The notes below the pieces were generated by a model that was given only the letters and a program-made list of their open reading frames with translations, was not told where the DNA came from and made no database searches. From Bradyrhizobium sp. BR 10289 (GTDB lineage Bacteria; Pseudomonadota; Alphaproteobacteria; Rhizobiales; Xanthobacteraceae), in contig NZ_JACOFR010000002.1 in assembly GCF_019455385.1 (NCBI RefSeq), forward strand, positions 358,722-422,721: DNA of 64,000 nucleotides, written 5' to 3'. This document shows positions 56,975-64,000 of the stretch, piece by piece (position 1 is the stretch's first letter; every line of letters begins with the position of its first letter). A program made the translations under genes and the position numbers.

Positions 56975-58267
56975 ATGGTCGATGTGACATCACAGGTGTC
57001 GGTGCAAACGACCGCTGCGGCCCCGCCCTCGCCGCGGCGCTATTACGTGCTAGGCCTGCTCACCATCATCTACGCGCTGAACTTCCTCGACCGCACCATC
57101 TTCAACGTCCTGATCGAGCCCATCAAGAAGGAGTTTTCGCTCAGCGACACCATGATGGGCCTGCTCGCGGGCTTCGGCTTCGCGCTGTTCTATTCCCTGC
57201 TCGGCATTCCCATTGCGCGCGTCGCCGACCGGCTCAACCGGCGCAACATCGTGGCCGCAGCCTTTGCGTTCTGGAGCGCGATGACGGCGCTGTGCGGTAC
57301 GGCCTCGAGCGTCACATCGCTGGCGCTGGCGCGCATCGGTGTCGGCATCGGCGAGTCCGCGGGCTCGCCCGCCTCGCAGTCGATCGTCGCCGATCTCTTC
57401 GCCAAGAACGAGCGCCCGCGCGCGCTCGGCATCTACGCCATCGGCACCTATCTCGGCGTCTTTCTCGGCTATTTCGTCGGTGGCACCATCAACCAGCACT
57501 ATGGCTGGCGGATGGCGTTCTATGTCGCGGGCCTGCCCGGCATCCTGCTCGCGCTGATCCTGTGGCTGACGATCTCCGAGCCGAAGCGCGGCGCGCTGCA
57601 GGAGAACTTCGTGCCCGAGCCGCTCGGGCCGACGCTGCGCTTCCTCGCCTCGCAGCAGAGCTTTGTGATCGTGCTGGTCGGCTTTTGCCTCACCACCTAC
57701 ACCAACTATGCGACCGCAGCCTGGATCCCGCCGTTCCTCGCCCGCGTGCACCATCTCTCCAGCGCCGAGATCGGCACCTATGCCGGCACCTTCAAGGGGC
57801 TCGCCGGCATGGCCGGCACCCTGCTCGGCGGCTTCGTGGTGGCGCAAATCAGCCGCCGCGACGACCGCTGGAAGCTGTGGGCGCCGGCGATCACCTCAGG
57901 GCTTGCCGGCCCCGTGTTCGCGCTCTGCATGCTGACGCAGGATTTTGCGATGATGGTCGCCACGCTGGCGCTGACCTCGTTCCTGGTCGGCTTCCATCTC
58001 GGACCGATTTTCGCGATCGCGCAGACGGTGGCCAAGCCCAGCATGCGGGCGCTCGCCTCCGCCCTGATCGCGCTGACCGCGACCTGCTTCGGCCAGGGCG
58101 TCGGGCCGCTCGCCGTGGGCGTGGTCAATGACGCCCTGAAGGGTGCTTACGGCACTGATGCCGTGCGCTATTCCCTGCTCTCGGCGGCGCTGACGACCAC
58201 GCTGGGGGCCCTGCTGTTCATCTGGGCGGCGCGCAGCATCCGGGACGATATCGGCCGGGCGGCTTGA
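56975..58267 (+). CDS. MFS transporter, spinster-like
   Basis: 430 residues with 12 predicted helices, from ATG 56975 with GGGGGAAG just before. Motif A-like GIPIARVADRLNRRNIVAAAFAFWSAMTALCG and the early FLDRTIFNVLIEPIKKEFSLSDTMMGLLAGFGFALFYSLLG are typical of the spinster/anion-cation symporter group common next to aromatic oxygenases. It probably imports the substrate of the preceding oxygenase. Confidence 0.88.
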   Translation: MVDVTSQVSVQTTAAAPPSPRRYYVLGLLTIIYALNFLDRTIFNVLIEPIKKEFSLSDTMMGLLAGFGFALFYSLLGIPIARVADRLNRRNIVAAAFAFWSAMTALCGTASSVTSLALARIGVGIGESAGSPASQSIVADLFAKNERPRALGIYAIGTYLGVFLGYFVGGTINQHYGWRMAFYVAGLPGILLALILWLTISEPKRGALQENFVPEPLGPTLRFLASQQSFVIVLVGFCLTTYTNYATAAWIPPFLARVHHLSSAEIGTYAGTFKGLAGMAGTLLGGFVVAQISRRDDRWKLWAPAITSGLAGPVFALCMLTQDFAMMVATLALTSFLVGFHLGPIFAIAQTVAKPSMRALASALIALTATCFGQGVGPLAVGVVNDALKGAYGTDAVRYSLLSAALTTTLGALLFIWAARSIRDDIGRAA

Positions 58268-58405
58268 GGCTGCCCGGGCAAGCCCCGCGCAATCAAGCAA
58301 GCGTAGAGATGAAACCATTTTGCGGAACCCGCGAAACCATCCGGAAACAGATGGTCCCTAAAAGATGAGCCCATAGACGGCGGCCAAGCCCGTCGGGAGG
58401 CTCAT

Positions 58406-58609
58406 ATGAACCACTCCATTCACTCTGCTGATCGTGCGACCCACCTGAAGATCGTGGTGGTGGCGCTGGTTGCCGGCATTGCCGTGGCCGGTTTCGGGAT
58501 TGCTGCCCGGACCAACGCCGATTACAGCCAGACCGCCCAGTCCACCCATGTGATCAAGGCCGGCAAGCCGGTGGTGGTGACGAGCGCGGGTACGTCCGAG
58601 ATTCGCTAA
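58406..58609 (+). CDS. Small membrane-anchored hypothetical protein
   Basis: 67 residues with one membrane helix (LKIVVVALVAGIAVAGFGIAAR) and a short exported tail (THVIKAGKPVVVTSAGTSEIR). GGGAGG lies upstream of the ATG. A strong terminator follows at 58639. No known function. Confidence 0.7.
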   Translation: MNHSIHSADRATHLKIVVVALVAGIAVAGFGIAARTNADYSQTAQSTHVIKAGKPVVVTSAGTSEIR

Positions 58610-58638
58610 AGCCCGGCCAACTTCCGCCTGGACAACAT

Positions 58639-58662
58639 GGCCGCCCCCTTGGGCGGCCTTTT
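58639..58662 (+). terminator. Rho-independent terminator
   Basis: GGCCGCCC (58639-58646) and GGGCGGCC (58651-58658) form a perfect stem with CCTT loop, followed by TTTT. It ends the transcript of the 58406 gene; from the other side it lies close to the end of the minus-strand operon at 58722. Confidence 0.85.
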
Positions 58663-58721
58663 CGTTGGCTGCGGGCCAGCGGACCAAGCCTCATCCCCCA
58701 GATTGCATTGCGGACGGAACG

Positions 58722-60086
58722 CTAACAGCCCGGTGGCTTGCTGGCAGGCAACAATGGCTTGGAGGCAGGCCGATTCATTTCCTTGTCGAAAAAGGCACCC
58801 GCGTCCGAGTCACCTGCCGCACAAGCCTGGGTCAGAAGCGACACGCCCTTGCTGGTATCTTTTCCCAGGGCTGGAGGGTCGCCATAAAAGAAGGCCTTGC
58901 CGTAGAAGGTCGCCGCGCTTGGATCTTTTCTCGCAGCGAAATCCAGAAACTGGCGGGCACGATGGATGTCGGGCTGAACTGGATTGCTGCCACCGCTGGA
59001 CCCAGGAAATTTGACGTCGTCCTGCTTCAGTGCATCCGATCCGAGCAGCAGCATCGCCCCCGCGTTGCGGGCGCCGCGAGGATTTCCTGCATTCGCGCTC
59101 GCCAACCAGTAAGACAGCGCCTTCTGGAAATTGGGCTCAACGAGCTGTCGTCCGGAACTATTGTTGAAGGTGCCTCTGAAGTACGCTCCCAGGAAATTTT
59201 GAGCTGCGCTAGAACCGCGATCGGCAGCCTTGGTCCACTGCTCGACGGCCTTGTTCATATCCGCGGTCGCGGCGGCCATATTTCCGCTCTTGGCGAGGTA
59301 GACCGCTCGCGCCGCATAGGCTCGGCCCATCTGGCTCATGAGGCGACGGGAGCCCGGATTTTGCTGAAGCGAGGTCCCGCAAGCGGTGACGGCGCGATCA
59401 AGTTCGTCAGTGCTCAGACTGGAGACGTCCTGCACGGCGCTGACGCCAGCGGGCAGATCCTGATCGTAGGAAATTGCCATCGCGCGGTTGCAGGCGTCGA
59501 CCGGGTCGAGCGCCAGCGTCGGCGTCGTCGTCGTCGAGGGCTCGGGCGCCGGATCGGGGCGCGGGGGCGGTTGCACGCGAGGCTCCACGACGGCAGTCTG
59601 GCTCGGCTCCGGAGTTACCACTCTTGCAGGAGGCTGTCGCTCCGGGATCGGGCCAACCCAGCGCAGCGCGCCGAACAATGCCGTAAAGGCGATGAGCATC
59701 ATGAGCGACGCACGCTGCTTGAGCAGTTGCTCCTTGCCCCCGATATCCTTGCCGTCAAAAACGGACTGGAGGGCGGTCACGACCTCGGGCTCTCCAGTCA
59801 AGCGGAAGCCCTTCTTCATGAGCTGCAAGACATGCATCTCGTTGTACACGAGCGCCCAGGCGAACCCCACCACCAGGGCACTCGCGCCGATCAGCCAGGC
59901 CAGTCCGAAATACCAATAGGCAAGGCCGCACGCCAGGATTTCCAGCGTCAACAGCCCCATGAAGAAGCCAGCGTCTCCCCTGAACAAGGCAGGGAGCGGA
60001 CCAAAGAACAGCGTCGTCCAAGAGAAGCCGTAATACCCGGCGGCCTTGGCACCGTTCCCATCCGTCAGCTCAAAGCGTAACGCCAT
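58722..60086 (-). CDS. DUF2628-like membrane protein with Sel1-like repeats
   Basis: 454 residues. The N-terminal part (GYYGFSWTTLFFGPLPALFRGDAGFFMGLLTLEILACGLAYWYF) looks like a DUF2628 module with three or four helices to about residue 85, followed by another helix near residue 130 and a Pro-rich linker (PSQTAVVEPRVQPPPRPDPAPEPSTTTTP). The periplasmic or cytoplasmic tail has Sel1/TPR-like helical pairs: SSAAQNFLGAYFRGTFNN, ALSYWLASANAGNPRGARNAGAMLLLG, GVSLLTQACAAGDSDAGAFF. Last gene of a four-gene operon. Confidence 0.75.
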   Translation of the reverse strand: MALRFELTDGNGAKAAGYYGFSWTTLFFGPLPALFRGDAGFFMGLLTLEILACGLAYWYFGLAWLIGASALVVGFAWALVYNEMHVLQLMKKGFRLTGEPEVVTALQSVFDGKDIGGKEQLLKQRASLMMLIAFTALFGALRWVGPIPERQPPARVVTPEPSQTAVVEPRVQPPPRPDPAPEPSTTTTPTLALDPVDACNRAMAISYDQDLPAGVSAVQDVSSLSTDELDRAVTACGTSLQQNPGSRRLMSQMGRAYAARAVYLAKSGNMAAATADMNKAVEQWTKAADRGSSAAQNFLGAYFRGTFNNSSGRQLVEPNFQKALSYWLASANAGNPRGARNAGAMLLLGSDALKQDDVKFPGSSGGSNPVQPDIHRARQFLDFAARKDPSAATFYGKAFFYGDPPALGKDTSKGVSLLTQACAAGDSDAGAFFDKEMNRPASKPLLPASKPPGC

Positions 60087-60100
60087 TCCGCCCTCTAACT

Positions 60101-60970
60101 TTAATGGTCACTCAAGCGTCCCGCGTCCTGCGAGATCGAATGGGCCCGCTTCCCGGTCGGCGCATTCGGCTCTTCCGGTGCCGCAGGGATGCCCTCGTTG
60201 GGACCCGCTGGCTGATGCTGCTCTTTTTCAACCACCTTTCGACCTTCGGGCTGGCTGGGCCCTGTCGTTTCGTTCGACATTGTCCTGTCGCCCTGGAAGA
60301 CTTTGCCCTCCAGCTTCTCCCAGACCGCTTCGATCTTCCTCAGCCGCTTCGCGACATCCCGGTTGTCCCAATAAAGCAGCGCTGACAGCGCGAGCGACGC
60401 CAGCGACAGACCGATGGCCCCAAGGCAAATTGCTGCAACCCTTCTCCGCCCGCGACTCAGATAGTCGTGCCTCGGCTCCTGTCGGACGACGTTGGGAGGC
60501 CGAGCAATCTCCCTGGTGCCGGCCGGTTGCGGCGAGGAATCACTGGAGGGGGCGAAAGTAGCAATCGCGCTCGACGGTATGCTGGTCCAGCTTTCCTTGG
60601 CTCGCAGAAACTCCGACAGCGCATCGCAAAACTGAGGATCAAGCGCGTCCACGCTCTTTTCGAGCACCTCCGCCGGGAGCCCGCCAAGGTCGACCGTGGC
60701 GACGAGGCCAACGATGTGCAAGAGCGGTCGTCCGACCGAGTCGAACTGCGCCGCTCCGTTGAAGACGATCTGCTGCGCGCGGTATGCGCAGGAATATCTC
60801 TCGCCACCCGGTCCGGAAAATTCGCTCAGCTTGATCGACGCGCCGTCCTCAACCTTGAGGCTGTTGCGCAGCCGTCCACCCAGATCACCCTGGTCGACCA
60901 GCTCGGGACAAAGCACAAATCGATAATCGAGCGCCCTGCTCGCTGCGATCGAGAATGGCCAAACGCTCAT
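60101..60970 (-). CDS. Single-pass membrane protein in the GTPase operon
   Basis: 289 residues. An N-terminal globular part of about 170 residues (SIAASRALDYRFVLCPELVDQGDLGGRLR, SCAYRAQQIVFNGAAQFDSVGRPLLHIVGLVATVDLGGLPAEVLEKSVDALDPQFCDAL) is followed by one helix (RRRVAAICLGAIGLSLASLALSALLYW) and a coiled-coil-like DNRDVAKRLRKIEAVWEKLEGKVF stretch, then a Pro/Glu-rich tail. No family recognised. Its ATG overlaps the GTPase stop (ATGA), so the two are made together. Confidence 0.7.
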   Translation of the reverse strand: MSVWPFSIAASRALDYRFVLCPELVDQGDLGGRLRNSLKVEDGASIKLSEFSGPGGERYSCAYRAQQIVFNGAAQFDSVGRPLLHIVGLVATVDLGGLPAEVLEKSVDALDPQFCDALSEFLRAKESWTSIPSSAIATFAPSSDSSPQPAGTREIARPPNVVRQEPRHDYLSRGRRRVAAICLGAIGLSLASLALSALLYWDNRDVAKRLRKIEAVWEKLEGKVFQGDRTMSNETTGPSQPEGRKVVEKEQHQPAGPNEGIPAAPEEPNAPTGKRAHSISQDAGRLSDH

Positions 60971-62379
60971 TGGGAGCCTCGGTCTGCGACAATTTCCGAA
61001 TCCGGATAATCCTTCGTGAATTGCTCCGCGCGGGCGATCTGGATGCGAATGATCTCATGAATGATCGTCTGCTTTCCCTTGAGCGCCTGCCCCGACGTCT
61101 CGATTTCCGCACGCAGGTCGCTCAGGATGGCCTGAAGCCGCGCACCGCCGGCCCTGAGTGCCGCACCGGCTCCGAGCTGCGAGGCGCCGCTTACGATGAC
61201 CGAGGTGATCGGATTTGCTATCGCGGCCAGACCGAACAGATGCTCGCCCAGCATCACCAGCGGAGATGCCGCGAAGCCGGAATATTCGAGAAACGACGTT
61301 GCCTTGGTATAAATCCACGACTTCACGTCGTTTGCACTGGAGTGGTCGGACAGATCCTTCAGAAGATCGGTCGCGACCTGATTGAGAAAATCGACGATCG
61401 TGAACGTCAGCGAGAGATCGACGTTGAAGGGAGACACGTGCGCGTTTGGATTCTTGATCATCTGCTTGGTTTTGGGATCGATCGATGCGAAATGCGCTCC
61501 CACAGCGCTGACAGGCAGCAGGTGGACCGCCCCTCCGATAGACTGGAAACTGACGAAGCTCCGAAATCCACGATGGCTCATCAGAAGCTCTCTGATCTTC
61601 GAGAGCGAGTGCTTCGACTTCGACAGGAGGTCGGCCTTCGTGACGGCGAAGTGAATCGGCTTGCCCTCACACTGCTGAAGGATGTCCTTCATCATATCGA
61701 GATCCTGCCAAAGCGACGTGTCATCCCTGCCGGCGGGAACAAAGGGCACGTTGTCCAGCAGGTTCTTGATCTTGAGCCCGTCGAGCAGCACGAGGACGGA
61801 GTGCGCAGCCTTCGCCTGATTGAGAATGAATTTGACCTCCTCCGGCTTGGTGCTGCTCGTGATGTAACCGCCGGGAAAGTCGAAATAGCGAAACTTGAAC
61901 AGCTCGAGTGGCTTGCTCCCCGCCTTGCGATGGATGCAACTGAATACGTATTCCACCGTCTTTGACGTGCCATCCGGCCAGCCACGATGCGGATTCGCAA
62001 TGCATTGGTAAGTGTCCATGAGCTGGATGCGGGACTCGACATCGCACTCCAGATGAAATTTGTTTCTCGCGTCCTGGACGGACAGAAGATTGTAGAGCGA
62101 CGAGAGGAAAACCGTCTTTCCCGCGCCTCTTGTCCCGAGCACAAAGACCTGAAAAACCGGAATGTCGGTGGTGTTGCCGTCCTGGGTCGCCGTCAGGAGC
62201 GGAGCAAAACCCGGGATTGGTGGGGGGATGCTCGGCGACTTGGGCAGGTCCGGAGCTGTCTGGACGTATTTCTGGACCTGCTCCAAAGCATCGCCAGCAA
62301 CGATTTCGGCGGGTGCGGTTTGACCCTGGCTGGACGAGGAAGTCAGCCTTGGAAAGAAGAAGCCAATGACCTTCTGCAT
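60967..62379 (-). CDS. P-loop GTPase-like protein
   Basis: 470 residues. Walker A is GTRGAGKT (residues 82-89), a switch II-like DxxG is DFPG (167-170), and TKAD (247-250) matches the base-recognition NKxD motif with T for N. Together these suggest a GTPase of the TRAFAC class, not an ATPase. Residues 1-75 are Pro-rich and probably disordered. A long C-terminal helical part (residues about 350-460) has a hydrophobic FAASPLVMLGEHLFGLAAIANPITSVIVSG stretch that could touch a membrane. It sits between a repeat protein and a membrane protein. A link to bacterial GTPase-centred conflict systems is inference. Confidence 0.75.
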   Translation of the reverse strand: MQKVIGFFFPRLTSSSSQGQTAPAEIVAGDALEQVQKYVQTAPDLPKSPSIPPPIPGFAPLLTATQDGNTTDIPVFQVFVLGTRGAGKTVFLSSLYNLLSVQDARNKFHLECDVESRIQLMDTYQCIANPHRGWPDGTSKTVEYVFSCIHRKAGSKPLELFKFRYFDFPGGYITSSTKPEEVKFILNQAKAAHSVLVLLDGLKIKNLLDNVPFVPAGRDDTSLWQDLDMMKDILQQCEGKPIHFAVTKADLLSKSKHSLSKIRELLMSHRGFRSFVSFQSIGGAVHLLPVSAVGAHFASIDPKTKQMIKNPNAHVSPFNVDLSLTFTIVDFLNQVATDLLKDLSDHSSANDVKSWIYTKATSFLEYSGFAASPLVMLGEHLFGLAAIANPITSVIVSGASQLGAGAALRAGGARLQAILSDLRAEIETSGQALKGKQTIIHEIIRIQIARAEQFTKDYPDSEIVADRGSQ

Positions 62380-62393
62380 ATCATCCCCCTGAG

Positions 62394-64000
62394 CTAGTCG
62401 CTCTCCCCGCCCGAAGATCCCGCGACAATGTCCGCCCCGGAACTACCCGCGTCGTAACCGCCTCCGCCGGTGTCCGAATCGGATGTGACTTCAGGCCCTG
62501 CGCTCACCGAATATGTGCTCGTGAATGCTCCCGCATCGGATGCGTTGTCGTCGCTGGTCGAGTCGGTCTCGACCACGCTGTCGGGGATCGACGTCTCGGA
62601 ATACGAGTCGGAATTGTCATCCGGGACTTCGCGCATGGCATCGTCGGACGAATTGTAAGTCTCCGACTGGAATGATGTCTGCGTGTCGGAGCCGGCGGCC
62701 GGCGCCTGATACGCGCCGCCGGAATCCGGATCCTCGTAGAAATCCGAAGTGTCGCTTGAACTCGGCTCCGGTGCCGGGATCTCATCGCCGTATGAATCAT
62801 TCAACGTCGCGAGCGTTGGTCCCGCGGCATCGGCGTCGCTACGCACGCCGCTCTCGGAGCTGTCGTCATTGTCCTGCGACGACCGATAGCTGTCGTCCTG
62901 CCCCGGCTCGCCGGGGTCATCGGCGGCACCATCGGCGCGTGTGCTGCCATCGGGCGCGCCCCAGGCGTCGGACTGCACAGTGCCGACGTCCTGCGCTGAT
63001 ACGCTGTCGGATACATCGCCATCGTCGCGCCGTGTGTCCGTTTCCGCGCCATAGAGATCCGATGAACCGGCCCGATCGACGCTGTCGTCGCCGACCGGCT
63101 GCGCGTCGCTCTCCGTGTCGTATGAGTCCTGAGAGGCTACGCTCGAACTCTGTGAATCTGCCGCCGCGACGGTGCTCGCATCCGAGGTGTCGCTCGCGGT
63201 AACATCGTTGTAAGAATTGGACGAGGTGGCGACGCTGTCCTGGACACCATCATTCTGTGCGCTTGCGTCTGCATCGTCGCGGTCGCCCGCCAATTGCTGG
63301 CTGCCGGAATTCGACACGTCGGAATCGTCCGACGAAGGCGAAAAATCCGGCCCATCCTGAACCGTCTCGACATTGTCGTTTGCGGGAGTGGCCGGACGAT
63401 CCGTCTCCGTCAAATTGTCGATGGCTTCGCCGACAAGCTCCGACACGCCTTCACGACCGCGGCGAACGGCTTCGGCCGAACCGCTTCCAGCGAGATCCGT
63501 CACGATCGCGTCGGAAATGGTGCCGGCCGTCTTGCCGGCCGCATCGATGACCTGATCGCTGGTCGCATCGCCAAATTGATAATCGATGCCGGTCCTGGCC
63601 AGATCGGAGGTGCTGTCTCTGGCTTTCGCGACGGCCGCGGCCACGTCCTTGTCGGCGAGGCCGGTTACGATCGCATTTGAAACATCGCCACTGGCCTTGC
63701 CGGCTGCATCCAGCACCTGGTCGCTGGTCGCATCACCGAAATGATAGTCAATGCCTGTCCCGACCAGCTCGGACGTGCCATCTTGCGCCTTGGTCACCGC
63801 GGTGGCGACATCCTTGCCGGCCAGCCCGGTCACGATCGCATTCGAGATATCGCCGCTGGCCTTGCCGGCTGCGTCCAGAACCTGGTCGCCGGTCGCATCG
63901 CCGAAATGATAGTCGATGCCTGTCCCGACCAGATCGGACGTGCTGTCTTGCGCCTTGGTCACCGCGGTGGCGACATCCTTGCCGGCCAGCCCGGTCACGA
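62394..64000 (-). CDS. Repeat-containing Asp/Ser-rich protein, partial (runs off the window)
   Basis: At least 534 residues are visible and the start lies beyond base 64000. The visible N-terminal part has three near-identical 55-residue units and the beginning of a fourth. The C-terminal 340 or so residues are low-complexity and acidic, rich in Asp, Ser and Gly, with a single Tyr recurring in settings such as DSYDTE, DLYGAE, DSYRSS and DFYEDP, and are probably disordered. No known family. It is the first visible gene of a four-gene operon and its stop is 14 bases before the GTPase ATG. Confidence 0.7.
   Translation of the reverse strand, partial: VTGLAGKDVATAVTKAQDSTSDLVGTGIDYHFGDATGDQVLDAAGKASGDISNAIVTGLAGKDVATAVTKAQDGTSELVGTGIDYHFGDATSDQVLDAAGKASGDVSNAIVTGLADKDVAAAVAKARDSTSDLARTGIDYQFGDATSDQVIDAAGKTAGTISDAIVTDLAGSGSAEAVRRGREGVSELVGEAIDNLTETDRPATPANDNVETVQDGPDFSPSSDDSDVSNSGSQQLAGDRDDADASAQNDGVQDSVATSSNSYNDVTASDTSDASTVAAADSQSSSVASQDSYDTESDAQPVGDDSVDRAGSSDLYGAETDTRRDDGDVSDSVSAQDVGTVQSDAWGAPDGSTRADGAADDPGEPGQDDSYRSSQDNDDSSESGVRSDADAAGPTLATLNDSYGDEIPAPEPSSSDTSDFYEDPDSGGAYQAPAAGSDTQTSFQSETYNSSDDAMREVPDDNSDSYSETSIPDSVVETDSTSDDNASDAGAFTSTYSVSAGPEVTSDSDTGGGGYDAGSSGADIVAGSSGGESD
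63504..63998 (-). repeat. Three tandem 165-base coding repeats
   Basis: Units at 63834-63998, 63669-63833 and 63504-63668 each encode 55 residues built on VTGLAGKDVATAVTKAQD, then TSxLVGTGIDYHFGDATSDQ and VLDAAGKASGDxSNAI. The first two units differ at very few residues; the third is more diverged. A degraded fourth unit follows at about 63418-63503. More units may lie beyond the window. Confidence 0.85.

Noticed and set aside
63418..64000. Regular 165-base repeats as a CRISPR array
   Set aside because: The repeats are long, contiguous, in frame and without spacers; they encode protein repeats.

Overview
The window is high-GC alphaproteobacterial DNA, almost certainly from Bradyrhizobium or a very close relative. 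Three things point there: a five-gene block matching the pcuABCDE copper-acquisition operon described in Bradyrhizobium japonicum; a 14-subunit nuo operon of Rhizobiales type continuing into birA, rnj, a methylmalonyl-CoA epimerase gene and a DUF1467 gene; and an alphaproteobacterial short ProRS next to a single LolC/E permease and LolD. I see no rRNA, tRNA, transposase, integrase or CRISPR array.

Layout. 1-3.0 kb: the N-terminus of a GAF sensor protein that runs off the left edge, small hypothetical and membrane proteins, and a helix-turn-helix regulator divergent from a medium-chain dehydrogenase (3.1-4.2 kb). 4.3-7.7 kb: lolD, lolC/E and proS on the minus strand. 7.9-13.5 kb: the copper block on the minus strand (CopC-CopD fusion, YcnI-like, PCu(A)C chaperone, TonB-dependent receptor, small Cys-containing secreted protein). 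14.2-17.8 kb: a ribose-type sugar ABC transporter on the plus strand, then a serine hydrolase and gene remnants. 19.6-22.8 kb: an ABC-type binding protein, an SbtA/SbtB bicarbonate-transporter pair and a divergent LysR regulator. 23.0-23.6 kb: a fasciclin protein. 23.6-29.0 kb: a complete dipeptide-type ABC transporter operon. 29.3-32 kb: a secreted hypothetical protein, methylthioribose kinase, a small membrane protein and two repeat elements.

32.1-51.0 kb is one long minus-strand transcription unit: nuoABCD, an FkbM-family methyltransferase, nuoE, a 68-residue membrane protein, nuoFGHIJKLMN, birA, rnj, the epimerase gene and the DUF1467 gene. Most junctions overlap or nearly touch. 51.2-54.8 kb is an iron-uptake operon (TonB siderophore receptor, PepSY membrane protein, 76-residue membrane protein) preceded by a striking triple-repeat palindrome that could be an iron-responsive operator. 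55.0-58.3 kb has a MarR regulator divergent from a Rieske oxygenase and an MFS transporter gene.

58.7-64.0 kb is the least explained part and the best candidate for an undescribed system. It is a compact four-gene minus-strand operon: a repeat-containing Asp/Ser-rich protein that runs off the right edge, a P-loop GTPase-like protein, a single-pass membrane protein, and a DUF2628-like membrane protein with a Sel1-like repeat tail. Gaps are 14 bases or less, including one ATGA overlap.

Dispersed repeats add to the picture: a roughly 40-base element lies just after the stop codons of both lolD and the sugar permease in the same sense, an 11-base inverted repeat is at 31516-31564, and a pair of inverted REP-like elements is at 32009-32141.
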